Origin: an uncultured Pseudomonadales bacterium | GTDB taxonomy: Bacteria; Pseudomonadota; Gammaproteobacteria; Pseudomonadales; Cellvibrionaceae | DNA: 64,000 bases | Reading direction: 5' to 3' | Assembly (NCBI GenBank): GCA_947488935.1 | Contig: CANLBN010000001.1 | Location: 248,001-312,000 of the forward strand | Part shown: piece by piece, positions 43,045-51,774 of the stretch | Layout: every line of letters starts with the position of its first letter | How positions within the stretch are numbered: the stretch's first letter is position 1 | The notes under the pieces: generated by a model | The model's database searches: none | Told to the model about the DNA's origin: nothing | The model's input: only the letters and a program-made list of their open reading frames with translations | Made by a program: the position numbers and the translations under genes

Positions 43045-43656
43045 TTAGTGCAATGTCTTAGATTCTGGAGCCTTACTTGCTATAGGCTTTTTTGTATTTT
43101 TATCGGCGGCTTCTTGTAATCGATCTTCGTAAAAGTTCATAGCAATAATACGTACATGCTCGACTAACCCCATATAATCGCCCTCTTGCTCGTCTTCGTC
43201 TCGATCTATATCGTCATCGACAGTGACTTGTACAATAGCGGCCAAATCTCGTAGCGAGTCGGCTTGATCGCTTGTAAATTCTGCATCGGGCGCGATACCT
43301 GCACTACCAAAGCCTGTTAAAAATCCATGGCACCATTGCGAAAGCGCCTGTGTACGTTGCTCCATATCGCTGTCGTCATCGGGCAAAAATGGCTGAAGGT
43401 CATAGTCGCCCGAGGTGAGCTGTGCCTGAGTTATGGTGTACATGGCAATCACCGGCTCTTGAATATCTACGTTGGGCTCACCCACAATATCCAGCAACTC
43501 CCAAGCTGAGCCCAGCCATTGATCGACCGTTAAAGACGCACCACCGCATAACTTACCACACAGCAAACCGTGTAACTCCGATGGGCCATTTAATGCACCT
43601 AAGGGAATAAGTACGTCACAGAAGTCATCAAAATTCATCATTACAGCATCGGTCAT
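43045..43656 (-). CDS. ygfB: YgfB/UPF0149 family protein
   Basis: A 203-residue helical protein of the UPF0149 family. GPSELHGLLCGKLCGGA and WCHGFLTGFGSAGI are the two family hallmarks, and YMGLVEHVRIIAMNFYEDR is the last helix. In Pseudomonas aeruginosa a YgfB protein represses the AlpA anti-termination regulator; that role is not proven here. First gene of the group. The usual divergent zapA is not present. Confidence 0.92.
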   Translation of the reverse strand: MTDAVMMNFDDFCDVLIPLGALNGPSELHGLLCGKLCGGASLTVDQWLGSAWELLDIVGEPNVDIQEPVIAMYTITQAQLTSGDYDLQPFLPDDDSDMEQRTQALSQWCHGFLTGFGSAGIAPDAEFTSDQADSLRDLAAIVQVTVDDDIDRDEDEQEGDYMGLVEHVRIIAMNFYEDRLQEAADKNTKKPIASKAPESKTLH

Positions 43657-44001
43657 AATATATACAGTTTTCTGGGTTATTGGATAAAAGAAGTCGATTA
43701 AAACATAACTACAAACGATTATTCCGCACCGTCAACAAAGCCTCTATTAGAACTTAAAAATAAGTTGATGGTCTTTATATAATAATTGTGCAGTATTCGT
43801 ATGGTGGCTTGCTGACCTAGTTTACCACGAATAAAAACGATGATCGTAAGGACAAAGAAGCAATTGTGCTCTAAAGTTATGTATATTAAGCAGCTGTAAT
43901 CTCATAACGGCACAATTACACCAAACTAAATATGGTTAGTACACGTAATTAGATAGTAAAATGCAGCCCAAGAATATGAAATTTGCTTAAAAATATTTAC
44001 T
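43657..44001. other. non-coding stretch between divergent genes
   Basis: No gene is visible in 345 bases. The one structure I see is ATTCGTATGGT (43797-43807) and ACCACGAAT (43823-43831), an inverted repeat with a single bulge, which may be an operator or a hairpin in a leader RNA. I looked for zapA and 6S RNA, which often sit here, and did not find them. Confidence 0.4.
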
Positions 44002-44547
44002 ATGAAGTTTCTTTTACTCTTTATCACACTACTGTCAATCAGCGCCTGCTCTACTGTATCCCAGCATACTGAGGAGGACTGGCCTCGTGGACTGCCCCCC
44101 ATCGAATACTATGTTGACTACTTTGAACAAGACCCTGCTAATAAGCAGGTCATGACAATCGACCAATATTTACTATGGGTTAGGCGCTTATACTTAGGTT
44201 GGGAACTCTACAATAGTGGCTGGTTAGAGCTATCAGGCAATTTGGCAAACACGATAGAAGATGAGCAAAAAAGAGAGTTGGCCAAAAAAAAGCTGGCCGC
44301 TATGGGGCGGATTGTATCGCCAGAGTGGGCAAAACATAAAAAATTTAGCACAATTAAAACTCGACACCTGGTTGTTTGGGGCAATGCTTTAAATGAATCG
44401 CCTGTGCACAATGAACAACTCAAAATAATCGACCAAGTCCTCGCTGATGCCAGCCAGCTCATTAAGGGGCAACTAACAGCCAACGACATAAAAGCAGACC
44501 GCTACTACCCCCAAAAGAACTTTGAAGACTTTGACATACCTTTTTAA
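44002..44547 (+). CDS. putative lipoprotein
   Basis: A 181-residue lipoprotein with the signal MKFLLLFITLLSISAC (lipobox SISAC, Cys16), then an acidic, Trp/Tyr-rich mature part (YLLWVRRLYLGWELYNSGW). The middle is helical and charged. The family is not recognised. Ser at +2 points to the outer membrane. It lies 52 bases upstream of the esterase gene and may be co-transcribed with it. Confidence 0.7.
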   Translation: MKFLLLFITLLSISACSTVSQHTEEDWPRGLPPIEYYVDYFEQDPANKQVMTIDQYLLWVRRLYLGWELYNSGWLELSGNLANTIEDEQKRELAKKKLAAMGRIVSPEWAKHKKFSTIKTRHLVVWGNALNESPVHNEQLKIIDQVLADASQLIKGQLTANDIKADRYYPQKNFEDFDIPF

Positions 44548-44599
44548 ACATTATCGATAAGCCCTTGTAAAAACATTAGCAAAACAGGCCCTGATATAA

Positions 44600-45493
44600 A
44601 TGCATAGAGCATCGAAAATATTTTGCAGATTACTTCTTACCGTTAGTTGCCTTGCTTTATTATCATGTGCGTCTATTAGCTCTCAAAAAAACCTAGATTA
44701 CAAAAAATTAACACCGACCAATACTGATAAAACCATCCACTACAGCGTATACACTCCACCAGGTTGGCAAGCAAGCGAGCAATTACCATTGCTTGTGTTT
44801 CTTCATGGCGCTGGCAGCACGCATCGCAGCTTTGAGCGATTTGGTGCTAATAAATATTTTGACGAACAAATTACAAAAGGCCTTATGCCCAGAGTCGTTT
44901 TAGTGAGCCCCAAAGGTGGCTTTGGTTTTTGGGAAAACTGGGCAGATGGTAGCCACAACTATCGCGACTGGGTGATTAATGATATTTTGCCCAAGGTACA
45001 AAAAGATTATAATACTTTGAATTGCCCAACTCATTGCCATGTTATGGGTTTATCTATGGGTGGATTTGGGGCTTTACGATTTGGCTACTTATCTGACAAT
45101 ACCTTCTCGAGCGTTAGTGCAATTAGCGCTCCCATTATTGGCAAGGAAGAAAAATCACAAACCAATAATTCTTTTTTACTAAAGTTATTATTCCCTCTCG
45201 ATAGAATTTTTGGCAAAGACTTTTCAAAAAATTATGTCAACAACAGCATAGAAAAAGCTTGGATAAACAACAGAGCGCTAGACGATATTCGACTGCAAAT
45301 AATTGTTGGGGATGATGACTTTAAACAAATGATAAAGAACAATCAGCGCTTTCATGAGGGCTTAACCGCCAACAACAGAGACCATGACTATATTATTTAT
45401 AACGGCAAACACAAATGGAAAAGCTGGATACCTAACTTTGCCCAAGCGGTTAATTTTTTGGTAGATGAACAATATAAAACCGACCCACAATAA
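44600..45493 (+). CDS. alpha/beta-hydrolase (putative esterase) lipoprotein
   Basis: A 297-residue secreted alpha/beta-hydrolase with a lipobox LLSC at about residue 23, so probably membrane-anchored in the periplasm. The oxyanion segment is LLVFLHGAGS, the nucleophile elbow is GLSMGG, and a C-terminal His candidate is in YNGKHKWKSW. The Asp is likely in IVGDDDF. It resembles feruloyl/acetyl esterase and PHB depolymerase-like families; the substrate is unknown. Confidence 0.85.
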   Translation: MHRASKIFCRLLLTVSCLALLSCASISSQKNLDYKKLTPTNTDKTIHYSVYTPPGWQASEQLPLLVFLHGAGSTHRSFERFGANKYFDEQITKGLMPRVVLVSPKGGFGFWENWADGSHNYRDWVINDILPKVQKDYNTLNCPTHCHVMGLSMGGFGALRFGYLSDNTFSSVSAISAPIIGKEEKSQTNNSFLLKLLFPLDRIFGKDFSKNYVNNSIEKAWINNRALDDIRLQIIVGDDDFKQMIKNNQRFHEGLTANNRDHDYIIYNGKHKWKSWIPNFAQAVNFLVDEQYKTDPQ

Positions 45494-45709
45494 CTTATAG
45501 CTATTGATTAGCCTTAATACCGAGCATTAGCCAACCTACCCTTTTTAGCAACACGCTAAAAAATTACGCAAACTAGCGATACGAAATAAAAAATATGTCA
45601 GTTGCATTTATTACCTTGGACAACTTAAGATAAAGCGACTTAATTGCGTGTGGTGATAAAGACAAATTTATAATTTGCATACAGCAACTAAACTATTACA
45701 CTAAAAATT

Positions 45710-46156
45710 ATGATACACAGACCATCAAGAAACATACTCGCCGAAGCCCTAAGACAATATGTATCGGGCCGAATCACAAACGACGAACTAGATGATATCG
45801 CTATTGATTGGAGAGACCGAGGAGCTATAGCCGTTAAAGAAATGGCCTGGGGGCTTTACGATGATATGCACGAACATAAAGCAAGTGGCGAGCACTATTT
45901 AAATAAAGAGGCACGCCACGACATTGCCAGATGGATAATTTTTTTACACTCCGACCAAGAATACATTTGGCCAGAATACTCCTTTATACAAATTATTAAC
46001 CTGCCAATAAATATACTCACGCTTGGCTGGTGGGAAAGGAAAAAAGAGAAAAAGTGGCAAGAGTTTCAAGAATCTGGCGACTTTAAAGCTTGGCCATTTG
46101 CGAGTAATGAAGAGTTTGAAAAATGTAAAGCAAGACCAAAACTTTTATCCAAATAA
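45710..46156 (+). CDS. hypothetical protein
   Basis: A 148-residue acidic helical protein. RNILAEALRQYVSGRITNDE and WPEYSFIQIINL then LGWW look like conserved features of a family of uncharacterised bacterial proteins that I cannot name. WPFASNEEFEKCK closes it. No signal peptide or clear membrane helix. The 216 bases before it show no other gene. Confidence 0.62.
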   Translation: MIHRPSRNILAEALRQYVSGRITNDELDDIAIDWRDRGAIAVKEMAWGLYDDMHEHKASGEHYLNKEARHDIARWIIFLHSDQEYIWPEYSFIQIINLPINILTLGWWERKKEKKWQEFQESGDFKAWPFASNEEFEKCKARPKLLSK

Positions 46157-46307
46157 TCGGAGGCAGATAAGCATTTAATTTATTGAACATCTCACTCAGT
46201 AAAGTGGCTATATTTATACCGTCAGTTACAAAGAGAGAACGATGGCTCAACATCCCCGCTTGTGTCTGGCAGGTTTTTCCAGTGCGAATATGCTTCTGAC
46301 CCTAAAT

Positions 46308-46409
46308 TTACTTTGTCTCTGTCGAACCATCGGTTTTGCCGCACGCACTCAGAAACACCACCAATAAAGGTAGTAAACAGCGCCATATCATTCCAGCTCG
46401 ACACAACAT
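46308..46409 (-). pseudogene. signal-peptide relic of a fourth Sel1 immunity gene
   Basis: A 33-codon frame MLCRAGMIWRCLLPLLVVFL plus SACGKTDGSTETK and stop. It is a near copy of the N-terminus of the immunity gene at 48159 (MLCRAGVIQRCLLPLLVVLL, then SACGKTDGST). The rest of that gene is missing. It sits in the correct place and spacing behind the third immunity gene, so a tandem copy was deleted down to its lipobox. It would still encode a tiny lipopeptide. Confidence 0.75.
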
Positions 46410-46411
46410 AT

Positions 46412-47281
46412 TTAATAAGGCTGCTCGACCGTGCTGGGGCAGAGTTCATCTAAATCAGGGAATATCAAAGAAGGATCTTTATTGAGCCGTCTTTTTATAG
46501 AAAGGAAGCATAATGCTCGGTCATGATCTTTATTTAACCCAAAGCGTCCATCTTCATAGGCATTCATTAACTGATTAACCGTGTTTTTCTGCCCCAACTT
46601 CGCCCCTTCTCGGTAGTAGTGAACAGTTTTAGCATCATCCTTTTTAAAATAATAAGCTCCTAACTCCCAAGCCGCTTCGCCGTATTTTTGTGAAAGAGCG
46701 CATTCCATAAGAGCTAAGCCTTGTTCCTTTTTGGCTAAATCGTACAGTAAATGTTTACCCACTATCGTTTGCGCTCTAGGGTGGCCTTGTTTGGCTGCAG
46801 CTGCATAGTGCTCTAATGCCTTTTCTCGGCCGCCTTTTAAACCGCCTCGGCCTTCATCAACCGATAAACCTAAGGCCATATGCCCCTCGGGTATATTGAG
46901 CGCTGCCATCATTTTATCGAGGGCAACTGATTGCTCTTCGCTTTGCTCAACCCCTAAGCCCCGCAAATATAAAATCGAGAGATTATTCATGGCCTTCCAA
47001 TGGCCTTTATCGGCGGCGCGTTGGTAGAGCCTTGCTACCTCTTTAAAATCAATGGGTATACCCTTAGGGGTTTCCATCTCAAAGGCTTGTTGAAAGTCTT
47101 TTTCAGCCTCCTTATCCAAAACGGGGGATAAGAATTTATCTAGGGGCTTGCATCCAATGGCAGCGTAGTCGTCAAGTGTCATAGTGGTATTTCTCTTAGC
47201 AGCCTGTAAATCTGAGGATTCACCACAAGCCAGTAGCAAGCCGATCATCGAACCCCATAAAACGACTCGCATCAGCAACAT
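46412..47281 (-). CDS. Sel1-repeat immunity-type lipoprotein (copy C)
   Basis: A 289-residue lipoprotein (lipobox LLLAC) with Sel1-like repeats, e.g. ADKGHWKAMNNLSILYLRGL and AAKQGHPRAQTIVGKHLLYD, and a C-terminal domain (ECALSQKYGEAAWELGAYYF) of the DUF6396 kind. It is the third of three tandem paralogues behind the phospholipase D effector gene. In Pseudomonas aeruginosa, PldB (Tle5b) is followed by three tandem Sel1-type immunity genes in the same way. Its ATG overlaps the stop of copy B as TAATG. It is predicted to act in the periplasm. Confidence 0.85.
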   Translation of the reverse strand: MLLMRVVLWGSMIGLLLACGESSDLQAAKRNTTMTLDDYAAIGCKPLDKFLSPVLDKEAEKDFQQAFEMETPKGIPIDFKEVARLYQRAADKGHWKAMNNLSILYLRGLGVEQSEEQSVALDKMMAALNIPEGHMALGLSVDEGRGGLKGGREKALEHYAAAAKQGHPRAQTIVGKHLLYDLAKKEQGLALMECALSQKYGEAAWELGAYYFKKDDAKTVHYYREGAKLGQKNTVNQLMNAYEDGRFGLNKDHDRALCFLSIKRRLNKDPSLIFPDLDELCPSTVEQPY

Positions 47282-48159
47282 TAATAAGGCTGCTCTATAT
47301 TTGCGGGGCAAAGCGTATCTAAATCAGGAAACCTGAGTGCAGAGTTTTTCTCAAGCCGTTTACCTAAGCGATGAATACAATTGCCTCTATCCTCATCGAT
47401 ATTTAGGCCAAGCTTTCCTTTTCTGTAAGCTTTACTTAATTGTCTAATAGTATTTTCTTGCCCAAGTTTGGCGCCTTCACGATAGTAGTGAACAGTTTTA
47501 GCATTATCTTCATTAAAATAGTAAGCTCCTAACTCCCAAGCAGCATCACCATATTCTTGCGATAGGGCACACTCAATAAGCGCTAGCCCCTTTTCCTTAT
47601 TCCCTAAATCATACAAAATATGTTTGCCGATAATCGTTTGCGCCCTGGGATGGCCTTGCTTTGCAGCAATCCCATAGTGTTCTAATGCTTTTTCGCGCCC
47701 ACCCGTTAAGCCACCTCGGCCTTCATCAATCGCCAGGCCAAAGGCCATATGCCCTTCGGGGATATTAAGTTCCGCCATCATGGCGATTAATTCCACGGAT
47801 TTTACGGCGCTTTGCTCAACGCCTAGCCCGCGTAAATAGAGGATGGATAAATTATTCATGGCCTTCCAGTGGCCTTTATCAACAGCATTTTGATAAAGGC
47901 GCACGACTTCTTTAAAGTCGATGGGTATACCTTTAGGAGTCTCTAGCTCAAAGGCTTTATAAAAATCTTTTTCAGCATCTTCATCTAATTCAGGATAGAT
48001 TGACCGATCTAGGAGTTTACATTCAATGGCGGCGTAGTCGTCAGGTGTCATGGCCAGTTCCTTTGTGGCTGTCGAACCATCGGTTTTACCACAAGCACTC
48101 AGCAATACCACCAATAAAGGCAGTAAACAACGCTGTATCACTCCAGCTCGACACAACAT
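47281..48159 (-). CDS. Sel1-repeat immunity-type lipoprotein (copy B)
   Basis: A 292-residue paralogue of the two neighbours. Signal peptide and lipobox LLSAC (Cys23). Sel1 units lie around VDKGHWKAMNNLSILYLRGL and AAKQGHPRAQTIIGKHILYD. The C-terminal part differs most (DEDRGNCIHRLGKRLEKNSA). The first half is very similar to copy A (for instance VKSVELIAMMAELNIPEGHM in both), which points to recent duplication or gene conversion. It starts 3 bases after copy A ends. Confidence 0.85.
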   Translation of the reverse strand: MLCRAGVIQRCLLPLLVVLLSACGKTDGSTATKELAMTPDDYAAIECKLLDRSIYPELDEDAEKDFYKAFELETPKGIPIDFKEVVRLYQNAVDKGHWKAMNNLSILYLRGLGVEQSAVKSVELIAMMAELNIPEGHMAFGLAIDEGRGGLTGGREKALEHYGIAAKQGHPRAQTIIGKHILYDLGNKEKGLALIECALSQEYGDAAWELGAYYFNEDNAKTVHYYREGAKLGQENTIRQLSKAYRKGKLGLNIDEDRGNCIHRLGKRLEKNSALRFPDLDTLCPANIEQPY

Positions 48160-48162
48160 CGT

Positions 48163-49023
48163 TTAATAAGGTTGCTTGACTGTGCTTGGGCAGAGTTCAT
48201 CTAGATTAGGGAATGTCAAAGAAGGATCTTTATTTATCTTTCTTTTTACAGAGAGAAAACATAATGCTCGATCATGATCTTTATTTAACCCAAAGCGTCC
48301 ATCTTCATAGGCATTCATTAACTGATTAATCGTGTTTTTCTGTCCCAACTTGGCCCCTTCTCGGTAGTAGTGGATAGTTTTTTTAAAGTCTTCATCCTCA
48401 AAATAGACACCTAATTCCCAAGCAGCATCAGCGTATTGCTGTGATAAAGCACACTCAATTAATGCCAAGCCCTTTTCTTTGTTACCCAGGTTATACAAGA
48501 CATGCCTGCCAATAATCATTTGTGCTTTGGGGTGGCCCTGTTTTGCGGCAATCGCATAGTGCTCCAGCGCTTTCTCGCGCCCACCGGTTAAACCCCCTCG
48601 GCCTTCATCGATTGCCAGACCAAAGGCCATGTGGCCCTCAGGGATATTAAGCTCCGCCATCATGGCAATTAACTCGACGGATTTGACAGGGCTTTGCTCC
48701 ACACCTAAGCCCCGTAAATAGAGGATGGATAAATTATTCATCGCCTTCCAATGGCCTTTATCTACTGCATTTTGGTAGAGCCTTGCGACCTTGGCAAAGT
48801 CGATGGGAATGCCTTTGGGGGTCTCCAACTCAAAGGCTTGTCGAAAATCTTTTTCGGCTTGCTCATCCAGCTCTGGATACAAGGATTGATCCAGAGGGGT
48901 GCAGACAATAGCAGCATAGTCGTTATCGGTCATAGTGGTATCTCTCTCAGTGGCACGCGAGCCGGTGTTATCGCAGGCGCTAAGGCATAAAAGTAAGCTA
49001 CAGCAAAGTAATAAGCGCAACAT
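48163..49023 (-). CDS. Sel1-repeat immunity-type lipoprotein (copy A)
   Basis: A 286-residue paralogue next to the effector gene. Signal peptide with lipobox CLSAC (Cys17). The C-terminal segment NEDGRFGLNKDHDRALCFLS-like (given as AYEDGRFGLNKDHDRALCFL) is shared with copy C but not copy B. So A looks like a mosaic of B (first half) and C (end). Its ATG overlaps the stop of the phospholipase D gene as TAATG, which suggests coupled translation of effector and immunity. Confidence 0.87.
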   Translation of the reverse strand: MLRLLLCCSLLLCLSACDNTGSRATERDTTMTDNDYAAIVCTPLDQSLYPELDEQAEKDFRQAFELETPKGIPIDFAKVARLYQNAVDKGHWKAMNNLSILYLRGLGVEQSPVKSVELIAMMAELNIPEGHMAFGLAIDEGRGGLTGGREKALEHYAIAAKQGHPKAQMIIGRHVLYNLGNKEKGLALIECALSQQYADAAWELGVYFEDEDFKKTIHYYREGAKLGQKNTINQLMNAYEDGRFGLNKDHDRALCFLSVKRKINKDPSLTFPNLDELCPSTVKQPY

Positions 49024-51002
49024 TAGCCAAACCTGCTTTGCTCATCGAGCTTTTCGTAATAGGGAAATAAATTAGCAATACGAGGAGCTTGCTTTCTGTA
49101 TTTTGCATCATTTCTTTTCATTACCTCTCCCCACTGCTCAAACCAGTCTGGTGCCAATGTGCGCTTACCATCAGGAGCCTTGGATTTCCATAAAGTATCA
49201 AGACTATTCATATGATACCCCCATAAATCCTCGCGAATTTTAAGGGCATTGTCGCAGTCTTCGACGGCGATATTAAGTTCGCTGTCGCTGCGCATGGAGC
49301 GTAGGTTCCAGTTGGCGGAGCCTAGAGTCAAAAAGGCCTCGTCGATGATGGTGAGTTTGGAGTGGATGTAGATATGCTCGTAGGCGGCCACAGATTTCCA
49401 CTCATACGTAGGCAGTGGTAGGTGCATACTGGGGTTGTAGTGAGTGCCGGTTTGTTCGCCGCGCTCGGTCGTGGCTCTGCTCATTTGGCTGGTACGCAGT
49501 ATGCCAATTTGTACCATCACACCGGCGTTTTCCATGGTTTGGGCCACTTGCCTTAGCTGGGCCTCGTCGCTTTGTTGTTTTTCCCACTGGTCGGCGGTCA
49601 CGTTGGCATCGCTACGGTTAAGCAGTGTTAGCATATCGGCGCGGGAGGCTTGCTCGGAGCTATTGCTGTCGATGGTGTTGGGGTTGGTCACCACAAATAC
49701 ATGGATTTTTTTGGTGGTGCCTTTTGCTTGTAGTGTTTTGGCGCGCGCTAAAATGGCTTGAGCAAATTCGGGGTAGCGAAAGTATTGGTCCTCGACATAG
49801 ATAAACTGGTTAATGAGGTTGCCGAGGGTTTTTTTGTACATGTCCTCGATGGTGAACTCGCCGGTTTGTTTCCAGGTACGTAATATTTGTGCGGGTACAC
49901 GGCGTGCACTACCTAGTGCAGCGGCTAGTGGGTCGCGCGGTGGGGGCGCTTCGGTGATCTCGCTCGGTGTATCAAAAAGGTAACCCCTGAACTTTGCAGC
50001 AAAACCGATGGAATTGTTCCAAGACTCTTTAAAGTTATGGAACAAGTCCTGCAATACGGCACCGCGTACTTTTAAGCCAATATCTTGTATGGGGGCCTTT
50101 TTTAGGTTGAGCCGGTTAGGGTTTTTGTAGGGGTGTTCTGGCTCATCAAAATAGGCGCTATGAAAGTTAAAGCCTTGTACAAAACCTAGTGCATGTGCGG
50201 GTAGGCGATGGTCTATGAGGATCATTTTTTGGTGGTCGGTGACCGTGGTTTCCATCACTAGTCGGTTGGTGGGCGATAAGCCTTGTTCGCGTCGGGCACG
50301 GTTTATCTCGTTGATGTGCTCTTGGTGGCTGTTGCTTAAATCGCGCTCTAGGCGGAATACCTGTTGCAAGTTTTGCATATCTATATTTTGTTGCTGCTCG
50401 GCTGTGCCTCCATTGGTTAATATGCGGTAGTCACTTTGTGCCTTGGTGTAGCGCTCGCTGTTACGTAGGTCGGTTAGCTCTTGCTCTGCTTGCTCTTTGC
50501 GGTAGTCGGGGGAGCCTGCCGATGGGCCTGAGCGCGTGAGTAGCTGTAGGTTTTTAATCCGGCCTGTTACTGCTTGCTCGACCCATCGTATGTTGTAGCC
50601 ACCGCCATCGGCTGAGGTATCGGTGCGAAGTAAGGTTGGCTCCACGGTATTAACGATGGAGTCTTGAAAGACTAGTACTTTAACCTCGACCCCACGCTCT
50701 GCCGCGCGATTAAGCACTTGGCTAATACGGTGCTCTTCTTTGTGCTTTTCAGATGCACCCATCACCAGGGATAAAGAGGGGTCGAAACCCCAGATAGTAA
50801 TCCAGATGCTGTTTTTGGCGTTGTCGACGGCGGCTTTAAACTCCGGTAGATAGGCGCTGCCACCAATTAACGATTCGATAGTATTGGTACCCAATTGCGC
50901 TTGGTACTGGGGCGGGTTAGGGGGCGTTACAAACCAGTGGGGCTTGAGGGTACATTGAACAGCCGCCGGGTTAACATGAATAGTACGATTTTCTTGAGTC
51001 AT
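49023..51002 (-). CDS. phospholipase D T6SS effector (Tle5-like)
   Basis: A 659-residue PLD-superfamily enzyme with two HKD motifs: DHQKMILIDH (about residue 257) and YIHSKLTIIDEAFLTLGSAN (about 546). IWITIWGFDPSL opens the first catalytic half. No signal peptide is present, as expected for a T6SS cargo. The genes before it encode PAAR, an unknown protein and a DUF4123 adaptor; those after it encode immunity-type lipoproteins. The set matches Tle5 phospholipase effectors, which degrade membrane phospholipids of target cells. Confidence 0.88.
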   Translation of the reverse strand: MTQENRTIHVNPAAVQCTLKPHWFVTPPNPPQYQAQLGTNTIESLIGGSAYLPEFKAAVDNAKNSIWITIWGFDPSLSLVMGASEKHKEEHRISQVLNRAAERGVEVKVLVFQDSIVNTVEPTLLRTDTSADGGGYNIRWVEQAVTGRIKNLQLLTRSGPSAGSPDYRKEQAEQELTDLRNSERYTKAQSDYRILTNGGTAEQQQNIDMQNLQQVFRLERDLSNSHQEHINEINRARREQGLSPTNRLVMETTVTDHQKMILIDHRLPAHALGFVQGFNFHSAYFDEPEHPYKNPNRLNLKKAPIQDIGLKVRGAVLQDLFHNFKESWNNSIGFAAKFRGYLFDTPSEITEAPPPRDPLAAALGSARRVPAQILRTWKQTGEFTIEDMYKKTLGNLINQFIYVEDQYFRYPEFAQAILARAKTLQAKGTTKKIHVFVVTNPNTIDSNSSEQASRADMLTLLNRSDANVTADQWEKQQSDEAQLRQVAQTMENAGVMVQIGILRTSQMSRATTERGEQTGTHYNPSMHLPLPTYEWKSVAAYEHIYIHSKLTIIDEAFLTLGSANWNLRSMRSDSELNIAVEDCDNALKIREDLWGYHMNSLDTLWKSKAPDGKRTLAPDWFEQWGEVMKRNDAKYRKQAPRIANLFPYYEKLDEQSRFG

Positions 51003-51045
51003 TTCTCTGGCCTATCCTTAGGGTATCTTTTTAGGGATTCTCTTT

Positions 51046-51774
51046 TTAAGGTATTAAGGGTTTAATCGCTTGGGTAACGGTGTCGTCATCGCTATCGTCG
51101 GGCTGGCCGATAACGCCTTGAAAATAGCGCTGGGCATCGGTGCTTTTTTGGTTAATTGCTTGCTCGCTGCCATCGGTTGCATAAAACCCTAAGGCATCGA
51201 GGCGCGACTGAGCGCCTGCGGCTGTTTCTGCCGGTGCAATGGCTTGCGGTTGGTATTCGTAGCGGCCAAAGGCAGTTTCGATAACTAGTGGATCGGTCCA
51301 AGGCGGCGTGTATTCGTAATCGATACCACCTTCCTCGTCGGTTTCGCCTTGCTGTACTACGGCACCCCCCAAATAAAGCGTATAAGGCTCTTGGGTATAA
51401 ACCGGCCCCGATTGGCCAGGTACTGCACCGACACGCATCCGTAGCTTGGCTTTTACTGGTAGAGTTGCCTGCCCATCCCAACTTAAGTCCCCAATAAACA
51501 CATTGCCCGAGCCTGCGGCCATGGCACCGCCGCAATCAATACTATCGCCAATACGGGCGGCGGGTTTGCCGTTAATAGATACCGAGGCCGAGCCTGCTGC
51601 TACGGCGCGCCCGTGGGGTGAGCAGTCTTTACAACCGTGTGCGGCTAGTGCATCGCCCACTCTTAGAGCTGGCTGTCCGTTAATAAATACATCGCCACTA
51701 CCTGCAATGGCATTACTAGGGGGGAAGCAACCGTGGCCTGCGCCAACATCCCCTTGTCTTGATGCGCTAGGCAT
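51046..51774 (-). CDS. PAAR-repeat protein with C-terminal extension
   Basis: A 242-residue protein. The PAAR part (about 1-95) has repeated units: GSGDVFINGQPALRVGD, GSASVSINGKPAARIGD and GSGNVFIGD, with His/Cys residues that can bind metal (HGCKDCSPHG). PAAR proteins sharpen the VgrG spike. The C-terminal part contains AQSRLDALGFYA and a later RYFQGVIGQPDDSDDDTV, which resembles a peptidoglycan-binding-1 fold. The ATG at 51774 starts the PAAR domain at once and overlaps the end of the preceding gene by 8 bases. Confidence 0.87.
   Translation of the reverse strand: MPSASRQGDVGAGHGCFPPSNAIAGSGDVFINGQPALRVGDALAAHGCKDCSPHGRAVAAGSASVSINGKPAARIGDSIDCGGAMAAGSGNVFIGDLSWDGQATLPVKAKLRMRVGAVPGQSGPVYTQEPYTLYLGGAVVQQGETDEEGGIDYEYTPPWTDPLVIETAFGRYEYQPQAIAPAETAAGAQSRLDALGFYATDGSEQAINQKSTDAQRYFQGVIGQPDDSDDDTVTQAIKPLIP

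Noticed and set aside
43657..44001. 6S RNA or zapA beside ygfB
   Set aside because: I looked for the usual divergent zapA reading frame and for a long 6S-type hairpin and saw neither.
46222..46449. 75-residue - strand frame over the immunity relic
   Set aside because: It reads the relic and the end of the next gene in the wrong frame; the lipobox frame at 46308-46409 matches the paralogues.
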